A DNA stretch of 10,036 nt, taken from contig NZ_CAMLDP010000068.1 in NCBI RefSeq assembly GCF_946478925.1, positions 1 to 10,036 on the forward strand. The letters are read 5' to 3'. Shown piece after piece: positions 5,268-10,036 of this stretch. The stretch's first letter is position 1. Every line of letters starts with the position of its first letter. The notes beneath the pieces are model-generated. The model worked only from the letters and a program-made list of their open reading frames with translations. It made no database searches and was not told the DNA's origin. This stretch comes from an uncultured Nitrososphaera sp. (GTDB taxonomy: Archaea; Thermoproteota; Nitrososphaeria; Nitrososphaerales; Nitrososphaeraceae). The position numbers and the translations under genes were made by a program.

Positions 5268-5873
5268 TTGATTCGTCCTTTGAGCGAGAAAAGCACAAGT
5301 GTCACATTTCGCATTCCTAATGACGATTTGGAGACCTTGCGCGCCCAAGCCGATGACGAGAGGCTTAGCGTAAACACCCTCGTAAAAAAAATCCTCCGGC
5401 ACCATATTACATGGCAACGAACTTGCACGGCAGCCGGATTCATGCCAATTCATCGAGCGATTGCTGGTAAGCTTGTTGATGCCATCGATGAAAAAACTTT
5501 AGGAGAAATTGCAATCGAGTCTGCCAATGCGTATGTCGATTCGCTTTTGCTTATGCAAGGTGACGCAGGACTAGAGTCGGCCATTGAACTGCTCATAAGG
5601 GAGTTTCGCGCTTCCGGTTTTCTATGCAAGGCATATTCACTTGATGATAAACAAGCAATAAAGGAGAACAAGATTATGATCCAACATGACATGGGTGCTA
5701 AATGGTCTGTGTTTTTGAAAGCATATGTTCAGCAAATTATCCACAACACTGGCCATCGAGTGCAGATCGACATCAACCCCAAGTCCATAGTAATTGAAGT
5801 TGATACCGACTACTCTGAAATTACAAAAACGTTGCAACAGCAGGGCAGCAAGGACTTTCATTGGCCCTCTTGA
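5268..5873 (+). CDS. Ribbon-helix-helix domain protein, paralog 2
   Basis: A 201-aa protein from TTG 5268; TTG 5280 is an equally possible start and would match the N-terminal length of paralog 1 better. RHH unit: strand SVTFRIP (11-17), helix LETLRAQADDE, turn LSVN, helix TLVKKILRHHITW. The C-terminal domain carries AGFMPIH (56-62), SGF (116-118) and HDMGAKWSVFL (140-150), aligned with paralog 1. Identity outside these motifs is low, so the duplication is old. No ATG or Shine-Dalgarno sequence marks the start; an AT-rich TTATTTGCAATAA lies just upstream. The stop is followed after 2 nt by the ATG of a 57-aa ORF. Probable regulator; target unknown, though the palindrome at 5196-5214 is a likely site. 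Confidence 0.72.
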   Translation: MIRPLSEKSTSVTFRIPNDDLETLRAQADDERLSVNTLVKKILRHHITWQRTCTAAGFMPIHRAIAGKLVDAIDEKTLGEIAIESANAYVDSLLLMQGDAGLESAIELLIREFRASGFLCKAYSLDDKQAIKENKIMIQHDMGAKWSVFLKAYVQQIIHNTGHRVQIDINPKSIVIEVDTDYSEITKTLQQQGSKDFHWPS

Positions 5874-5875
5874 AA

Positions 5876-6049
5876 ATGAACTACCAAGATACTACTGAGG
5901 ATGAACTTTATTTGATACTTGAAAAATATAGTGTAAATGTGCAAATGGTCAGAGAAATGAGTCTTGGCCTTAACGCCCTGAGGGATTTTGTCCATTGCTT
6001 GGACAGATTACTTGAATCGGCAGATAGATTAGATGCATTAGAAAAATAA
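5876..6049 (+). CDS. Small acidic helical protein (57 aa) downstream of RHH paralog 2
   Basis: ATG 5876 to TAA 6047-6049. The product starts MNYQDTTEDELYLILEKYSV and ends RLLESADRLDALEK. It is mostly helical and acidic, with a C-terminal heptad-like stretch (about 29-56) that could form a coiled coil. The frame is open from TTG 5861, but ATG 5876, 2 nt after the stop of the RHH gene, is the natural start and implies translation from the same mRNA. I do not recognise the family. A partner or modulator of the RHH protein is conceivable from position. No toxin-like basic character or catalytic motif is seen. Confidence 0.55.
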   Translation: MNYQDTTEDELYLILEKYSVNVQMVREMSLGLNALRDFVHCLDRLLESADRLDALEK

Positions 6050-6211
6050 AGCGTCTAAACTTGCAACTCTTCTGCCCAGCTTGACATTCTAATGGTTCTT
6101 CTTTCCTTTGAGCGTCATGCTATGAACACGCTGCTTGCATACACATGGAAAATGATCATTTACTTTACGAAAGTGTCGGATTTTCGTGCTCAAGCAAGGG
6201 GATCTCTATTT
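6050..6211. other. Convergent intergenic region next to the guaA 3' end
   Basis: A 162-nt gap between convergent genes. It contains the 28-nt repeat copy (6091-6118), a pyrimidine tract TTCTTCTTTCCTTT (6096-6109) that may serve termination of the plus-strand genes, and GGGGATCTCTATTTTTATTG (6198-6217) running into the last codons of guaA. Base composition changes visibly across this gap. Confidence 0.5.
6091..6118 (-). repeat. 28-nt repeat copy downstream of guaA
   Basis: Second copy of the repeat at 1813-1840 (25 of 28 identical, same orientation). On the minus strand it reads ATG then TLKGKKNH and a stop, so it is not a usable gene here. Confidence 0.5.
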
Positions 6212-7744
6212 TTATTGCGGCTCTATCGTCGCCGGTGGCTTGCTAGACACCGCGTACGTGACCCACGTCGCCCCCTCGACCTCGTTTGTTATCCTGTTGC
6301 TTATACGCTCTATCACTTCGTACGGCAGGCGTGTCCAATCCGCGGTCATGGCGTCAATCGACTCGACTACGCGCACCATGACGACGTGGCCGTACACTCT
6401 CTCATCGCCAAGGACGCCTACAGCCCTGTCGTCGCCGACTGCCGCATAAGCCTGCCACACCCTGTCGTAATATCCAGCTGTTTTCAGCTCGTCCTCTACT
6501 ATCCTGCTTGCGTGCTTGGCGATCCTCGTCTTTTCGGGGGTTATCGCGCCGATTATCCGCACAGCAAGGCCTGGCCCGGGGAACGGGTGCCTCTTTAGCA
6601 GCTCGTCGGGCACTTCAAGAAGCCTTGCCACTTTTCTTACCTCGTCCTTGTATAGAAAGCGCAACGGCTCTATCACCTTCAATTTCAGCCACTTTGGCAG
6701 GCCGCCGACGTTGTGGTGCGTCTTTATCACGGCGGCGGGGCCCTTTGACACGCCGCTTTCAATCACGTCTGGATACAGCGTTCCCTGCGCCAGCCACTGG
6801 AACGGCCCGTGCTTTTTGGCGACTGTCACAAACTCTTTTGCAAACTGGTCGCCGATTATCTTGCGCTTTTTCTCCGGGTCGGTGACGCCTTTCAGCCTTG
6901 ACAAAAAGCGTTTTTCCGCGTTGACGTAGATGAGGTCGATACCAAGGTGCTCCTTGAACAGCCTGACCACCTCCTCTTCCTCGCCCTGCCTGAGCAGGCC
7001 GTGGTTGATGAACACGCAAGACAACTGCTCTCCAATTGCCTTGTGCATGAGCGCCGCGACCGTCGTCGAGTCGATGCCGCCGCTCACCGCTGCAAGCACC
7101 CGCTTTTTGCCCACCTGCTCTCTGATCTCTTTAACGGTAGTATCGATAAAGCTCTGCATGTCCCACTCTGGCTTTGCGCCGCTTATCTCCTGCGCAAAGT
7201 TCTTCAGAATCTGCACGCCACGCTCGGTGTGCACCACCTCTGGGTGGAATTGTATGCCGTACATCCTGCTTTCGTGGTTGCCTATTGCCGCAGACTGCGA
7301 GTTCTCGGTGTGGCCTATCACCTTGAATCCGTCCGGCACCTCTTCCGCCGCATCGCCGTGGCTCATCCAGCAGTTTATGCTGTTATCTAAATTCTTGAAA
7401 AGGTCGGAATTGTCGTCTATCTTTAGACCTGCGCGCCCGTACTCTCTGCTTGCCGCCCTTTTCACTTTGCCGCCAAAGCTGTCGACCAGCACCTGGTGGC
7501 CGTAGCAGATGCCCAGTATCGGCTTGCCCATCGAAAACACCTGCCTGTCCGGCTTGGGCGCACCCTTGGCGTATACGCTTGCCGGCCCGCCAGAAAAAAT
7601 GATGCCCTTTGGATCCATTTCCTTCAAAGTCTTTACCGGCGTGTTGTACGGCAACAGCTCGCAGTAGACATTGGCCTCCCTTATCCTTCTGCAAATCAGG
7701 TGGCTGTACTGCGAGCCAAAGTCGAGGACGACTATCTTGTCCAT
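6212..7744 (-). CDS. guaA: GMP synthase (glutamine-hydrolysing)
   Basis: A 510-aa single-chain enzyme that turns XMP, ATP and glutamine into GMP, the last step of guanine nucleotide synthesis, in the cytoplasm. Residues 1-190 are the class I glutaminase: SGGP oxyanion region (51-54), GICYGHQ with nucleophile C80, and HPE with H167 and E169. Residues 195-390 are the ATP pyrophosphatase with PP-loop SGGIDS (221-226). The C-terminal part is the dimerisation and XMP-binding domain, with KRHPFPGPGLAVRI and the terminal ISNRITNEVEGATWVTYAVSSKPPATIEPQ-type end. Many euryarchaea split these activities into two genes; here they are fused at full length. ATG 7744 lies 6 nt past the stop of the 214-aa gene, so it is cotranscribed with it. 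No Shine-Dalgarno sequence is evident. Its 3' end abuts the AT-rich accessory region. Confidence 0.97.
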   Translation of the reverse strand: MDKIVVLDFGSQYSHLICRRIREANVYCELLPYNTPVKTLKEMDPKGIIFSGGPASVYAKGAPKPDRQVFSMGKPILGICYGHQVLVDSFGGKVKRAASREYGRAGLKIDDNSDLFKNLDNSINCWMSHGDAAEEVPDGFKVIGHTENSQSAAIGNHESRMYGIQFHPEVVHTERGVQILKNFAQEISGAKPEWDMQSFIDTTVKEIREQVGKKRVLAAVSGGIDSTTVAALMHKAIGEQLSCVFINHGLLRQGEEEEVVRLFKEHLGIDLIYVNAEKRFLSRLKGVTDPEKKRKIIGDQFAKEFVTVAKKHGPFQWLAQGTLYPDVIESGVSKGPAAVIKTHHNVGGLPKWLKLKVIEPLRFLYKDEVRKVARLLEVPDELLKRHPFPGPGLAVRIIGAITPEKTRIAKHASRIVEDELKTAGYYDRVWQAYAAVGDDRAVGVLGDERVYGHVVMVRVVESIDAMTADWTRLPYEVIERISNRITNEVEGATWVTYAVSSKPPATIEPQ

Positions 7745-7750
7745 GTTCTG

Positions 7751-8395
7751 TCAGCTTCCAGCCTTTTCTAGCATCCTCGTGAACACCCACGCGGACGTGT
7801 TAAATATCTCTGCCAGGCGCTCCTTGTCGCGATAGTTTGTTATCGTTATCTTTTTTATCATGCCCCCTCCGTCCTCGTCAACTTTGTAGCTCATCACGCC
7901 GGATTCCGCAAGAGCTCCCTGCGAAACCCTCTCTGCGTCCTTGGTCTTCATGCCGTCGAGTATCCTGCCGAGGAAGAACGACCGAAACGGGGGCGTGTTG
8001 ACGCTCAGGCCGACCCCTGGCGCCGGCACTATGGTTATCGAATTTGCAGTGACTTCGGCGTTTGCGAGCACGAAATCGTCCTTGGCCCTCTTTATCGGCC
8101 TGACATCTCTGCCCGGATCAAAGCTTGCCTGCTTGGTTGCAACCGGTGCAGGTGGCGCGGTTGTGGTTGTTGCCGTCGTCGTCGGCGCCTGCTTTGCAGA
8201 TGTTGCTTGCGGCCTCGCCGGCTCGCTTGCGATTGCAGCCGCAGCCCTGAAACTGCCCTGCTTTAATACGCTGTCGATGATGGAAAGCGTGGCTCTCAGC
8301 CTCTCCAGCTCTTCCTGCTTGTCTGAAATCTGCTTCATGAGCCACTCGCGGAGCTCCGCCGCGCGCCTGACGTCATCTTCGGAATAGCCGGACAT
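7751..8395 (-). CDS. Coiled-coil protein with C-terminal globular domain, unknown function
   Basis: A 214-aa protein. Residues 6-47 form a strong amphipathic coiled-coil helix (AAELREWLMKQISDKQEELE, then RLRATLSIIDSVLK). Residues 50-95 are a disordered Ala/Pro/Thr linker with a run of threonines. Residues 96-214 form a globular, mixed strand and helix domain with FVLANAEVTANSITIVPAPG, PPFRSFFLGRIL and a VDEDGGGMIKKITITNY strand pair. There is no signal peptide or membrane helix. I believe such proteins are conserved next to housekeeping genes in thaumarchaea, but I cannot name the family. It is joined to guaA by a 6-nt gap. Its start at ATG 8395 lies about 33 nt after a TATA-like box, so it heads an mRNA with guaA. 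Confidence 0.75.
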   Translation of the reverse strand: MSGYSEDDVRRAAELREWLMKQISDKQEELERLRATLSIIDSVLKQGSFRAAAAIASEPARPQATSAKQAPTTTATTTTAPPAPVATKQASFDPGRDVRPIKRAKDDFVLANAEVTANSITIVPAPGVGLSVNTPPFRSFFLGRILDGMKTKDAERVSQGALAESGVMSYKVDEDGGGMIKKITITNYRDKERLAEIFNTSAWVFTRMLEKAGS

Positions 8396-8423
8396 TGTAT
8401 AGCAAGCCCTCTTGATCCTAAAT

Positions 8424-8433
8424 GGTATAATAG
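8424..8433 (-). promoter_or_regulatory. TATA-like promoter before the 214-aa gene and guaA
   Basis: The minus strand reads CTATTATACC, centred about 33 nt before ATG 8395, in the only sizeable gap (40 nt) within the minus-strand gene cluster. A start near 8402 would give a leader of a few nucleotides. It would let guaA be expressed apart from mptE. Confidence 0.5.
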
Positions 8434-8435
8434 CC

Positions 8436-8603
8436 TTACCGCCTTTTCTGTTTCTGCTGCCGCTTGTTGAGTTTCAGCACTATTAGGACGGCGACGCCCC
8501 ACAGCATCGCGGCCGGTATGTGCTGACCAAAGAACCACGCTATGCCCCCTGCCACGGCAAACGCTATGCCGAGTATGCCTATCGCCTTTTTCTGGCTGAC
8601 CAT
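8436..8603 (-). CDS. Small two-helix membrane protein (55 aa)
   Basis: ATG 8603-8601 to TAA 8438-8436. The product starts MVSQKKAIGILGIAFAVAGG. Two hydrophobic helices (about 7-24 and 29-46) are joined by a short GQHIPA turn. A very basic tail, KLNKRQQKQKRR, should stay in the cytoplasm. The frame is open further upstream to 8678, but that extension overlaps the mptE-like gene and lacks sense. ATG 8603 sits 4 nt past the stop of that gene, which fits cotranscription. Function unknown; small hydrophobic proteins of this kind often belong to membrane complexes or act alone as regulators. Confidence 0.7.
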   Translation of the reverse strand: MVSQKKAIGILGIAFAVAGGIAWFFGQHIPAAMLWGVAVLIVLKLNKRQQKQKRR

Positions 8604-8607
8604 GCCT

Positions 8608-9315
8608 CTAGTAGGGAGAAAATCCCTTGACCGGTTTTTCAGAGGCGTGGAACAGCTGCGAGCGCGACTGCTTGGCAAGCGTCTCCAGCAGGCGCTTTCC
8701 GGCCTGCATCTTGCGCTTTTTCAGCTCCGGGTCCTTGACGTCCTTGTACGCGCTTATGCCGCCAAAGTCCATGCCGACCATCACTATCTTTTTTGCGCCA
8801 AACTCTTCTGCCAGAAACACGCACCTGTCGCCGTCCGTGAAACCGCCAAAGTTGTAGACATTGTCGACTGGCATCACCTGCGTCGTGCCTAGAACCTTCT
8901 TGAACTTGGGCACGAGCTTTTTCAGCATGTCGGTGTTGTCGCCGTGGGCGTGCACCACCATCACCGCGCCAGACTTGGCCGCCTTTTGCAGCGACGCGGA
9001 ATCGCCGTCAAGGTCCGTAACTACGATGTCCGGCTTGATCTTGTTTTCCAAAAGCGCCTGCACCGCGCCGTCTGCGGCTATCTTGACAAAACTCTTGTTC
9101 TTTTTTATTATCTTGATGTTTTCTGCCAGGCTTGGACCCGCGCCGAGCACGAGCACGCTCTTGCCGGCGATTTTCTTCTGCAAGACCTTGGGCTCTAGCG
9201 CCTTTCTCTTTATCATGCCAGAAAGCATCCTGGCCGCCTCCTGGTCCTTCTCTGTGCTGTAGCCAAACTCTGCGCGGATTCCTTGGTAATACGGGAACCA
9301 GTCGACGAATTTCAC
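8608..9315 (-). CDS. mptE: MptE-like 6-hydroxymethyl-7,8-dihydropterin pyrophosphokinase (DUF115)
   Basis: A 235-aa protein. Archaeal MptE transfers pyrophosphate from ATP to 6-hydroxymethyldihydropterin in tetrahydromethanopterin or folate-type cofactor synthesis, replacing bacterial FolK, to which it is unrelated. Visible family marks: N-terminal DWFPYYQGIRAEFGYSTEKD (5-24), nucleotide-binding VLVLGAGPSL (54-63), VVTDLDGD (98-105), VVHAHGDN (120-127), GGFTDGDR (157-164) and VMVGMDFGG (178-186). The start is GTG 9315: the family begins here, and TTAATATTAA lies 25 nt upstream, as for a leaderless mRNA. The longer frame to 9588 would overlap valS and adds no family sequence. It heads the minus-strand cluster with the 55-aa gene. 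Product identity good; exact pterin end product in this organism not shown by the sequence. Confidence 0.85.
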   Translation of the reverse strand: MKFVDWFPYYQGIRAEFGYSTEKDQEAARMLSGMIKRKALEPKVLQKKIAGKSVLVLGAGPSLAENIKIIKKNKSFVKIAADGAVQALLENKIKPDIVVTDLDGDSASLQKAAKSGAVMVVHAHGDNTDMLKKLVPKFKKVLGTTQVMPVDNVYNFGGFTDGDRCVFLAEEFGAKKIVMVGMDFGGISAYKDVKDPELKKRKMQAGKRLLETLAKQSRSQLFHASEKPVKGFSPY

Positions 9316-9334
9316 GGAATGGGTTGCGCAGACG

Positions 9335-9344
9335 TTAATATTAA
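9335..9344 (-). promoter_or_regulatory. TATA box of the mptE-like gene
   Basis: TTAATATTAA, a palindromic AT-rich box centred about 25 nt before the GTG at 9315. The position supports a leaderless transcript and fixes the start of the gene. Confidence 0.6.
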
Positions 9345-9367
9345 TATCTTTTCTGGCCGGGTCCGCC

Positions 9368-9381
9368 TTAACGTTAATAAC
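9368..9381 (+). promoter_or_regulatory. TATA-like element upstream of valS
   Basis: TTAACGTTAATAAC contains TTAATAA, about 50 nt before ATG 9428; a transcript would start near 9402 with a leader of about 26 nt. The 9-mer ACGTTAATA here (9371-9379) also occurs at 9332-9340 over the divergent mptE promoter, so the two promoters may have a bound factor in common. Confidence 0.35.
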
Positions 9382-9427
9382 GGTATCGGGCGCCACACCT
9401 AGGCAGACAGGCCGGCTGCTGATAATA

Positions 9428-10036
9428 ATGGAACCCAAGATAGAGACCAAGTCGTGGAACCACGAGATTGAAAGCGCGATATTAAAGAGGTGGCAGGACG
9501 AGGACACGTACCGCTTTGAGATAAACGAAAAGCCGGCTTTTGCAATAGACACGCCGCCCCCGTACCCGTCGGGCAGGCCGTGGCACATTGGCGCTGCCGC
9601 GCACTATGCCCAGATAGACATGATAGCCCGGACCGCAAGGATGTCCGGCAAGAACGTGCTGTTTCCAATAGGCATCGACAGGAACGGCCTGCCGGTGGAG
9701 ATCTACACCGAGAAAAAGTACAAGGTTCGGATGCGCCAGATGGACAGGCAGAAATTCCTCGACCTTTGCAAGGGCGCGCTTGACGACCTGGAGGCAGAGA
9801 TGCTGCAGATAATGAAGAACATGGGGCTTTCCGGCGACTTTTCTCATTATTACCGCACCGACTCTGACGAGTACCGCGCCCTGACGCAGGCCACCTTTAT
9901 CGAACTGTGGAAGCGCGGGCTGGTATACCTGGCAAACAGGCCTAACAACTATTGCCCCGACTGCGGCACCACGATAGCAGACGCCGAGATAATCCACGAC
10001 GACCTGCCTACAAAGCTGGTGCACATGAAGTTCAAG
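9428..10036 (+). CDS. valS: Valyl-tRNA synthetase, N-terminal part (runs off the right edge)
   Basis: A frame of 203 codons from ATG 9428, open at the window end. The class I enzyme joins valine to tRNA-Val in the cytoplasm. Visible marks: PPPYPSGRPWHIGAAAHY (43-60) with the HIGH-type signature HIGA, GIDRNGLPVEIYTEKKY (82-98), the helical stretch MRQMDRQKFLDLCKGAL, SHYYRTDSDEYR (139-150), and a CPDC pair (176-179) that is half of a zinc-binding knuckle just before the editing domain. The GIDRNGLPVE version of the Rossmann motif is archaeal in character. Start choice: the first ATG, preceded by in-frame sequence without family similarity. There is no Shine-Dalgarno sequence. It is divergent from the mptE-like gene, with a 112-nt spacer holding both promoters. 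Confidence 0.93.
   Translation, partial: MEPKIETKSWNHEIESAILKRWQDEDTYRFEINEKPAFAIDTPPPYPSGRPWHIGAAAHYAQIDMIARTARMSGKNVLFPIGIDRNGLPVEIYTEKKYKVRMRQMDRQKFLDLCKGALDDLEAEMLQIMKNMGLSGDFSHYYRTDSDEYRALTQATFIELWKRGLVYLANRPNNYCPDCGTTIADAEIIHDDLPTKLVHMKFK

Noticed and set aside
6508..7505. Several long open frames opposite guaA on the plus strand
   Set aside because: Shadows of the GC-rich guaA codons; low-complexity Arg/Ser/Leu translations without motifs.
8604..8678. Longer N-terminus for the 55-aa membrane protein
   Set aside because: Would overlap the end of the mptE-like gene by about 70 nt with a polar Arg/Ser-rich sequence; ATG 8603 follows that gene's stop by 4 nt.
9316..9588. N-terminal extension of the mptE-like frame
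   Set aside because: The extension overlaps valS on the other strand, contains no family sequence, and lies upstream of a well-placed TATA box for the GTG at 9315.
1..10036. CRISPR array, rRNA, tRNA, complete insertion sequence or integrase
   Set aside because: No regularly spaced repeats, RNA gene signatures, transposase or tyrosine-recombinase motifs were seen on either strand; the short repeats are diverged and irregularly spaced.

Overview
The window looks like a chromosomal segment of an ammonia-oxidising thaumarchaeon, probably of the Nitrososphaera type. The evidence is a one-chain GuaA, an archaeal MptE-like (DUF115) enzyme and an archaeal-type valyl-tRNA synthetase. Several genes have A/T-rich TATA-like boxes about 25-30 nt before the start codon and no Shine-Dalgarno sequence, as in leaderless archaeal mRNAs. 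Small winged-helix and ribbon-helix-helix regulators of the kind abundant in these genomes are also present. The genus assignment is an inference.

Right part (about 6.2-10.0 kb) is compact, visibly GC-richer and housekeeping. On the minus strand lie mptE-like, a 55-aa two-helix membrane protein, a 214-aa conserved-looking protein with a coiled coil and disordered linker, and guaA. They are separated by 4, 40 and 6 nt. The 5' part of valS is divergent from mptE and runs off the right edge. Apparent TATA boxes sit before mptE and before the 214-aa gene.

Left part (1 to about 6.2 kb) is AT-richer, gene-sparse and accessory in character. From the left it holds: the 5' end of a secreted or membrane protein gene (minus) that runs off the left edge; a divergent ArsR-type winged-helix regulator with palindromes over both promoters; a two-gene minus-strand micro-operon (a 30-aa ORF overlapping by ATGA a 56-aa protein that resembles the Cse60 family); a 65-aa helical protein; a roughly 700-nt stretch with no convincing gene; an exported NodB-like polysaccharide deacetylase with serine runs; a roughly 850-nt stretch with no convincing gene; and two paralogous ribbon-helix-helix proteins, the second followed after 2 nt by a 57-aa ORF.

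The gene-poor stretches hold diverged short repeats in common with each other and with the sequence just past the 3' end of guaA. Some resemble the guaA terminus itself. Together with the composition change at that point, this makes the 3' end of guaA a candidate boundary of an accessory island, although no integrase or clean direct repeat is visible. The best leads for something undescribed are the Cse60-like micro-operon, the RHH paralog pair with a matching 19-bp palindrome upstream of each member, and the repeat family.
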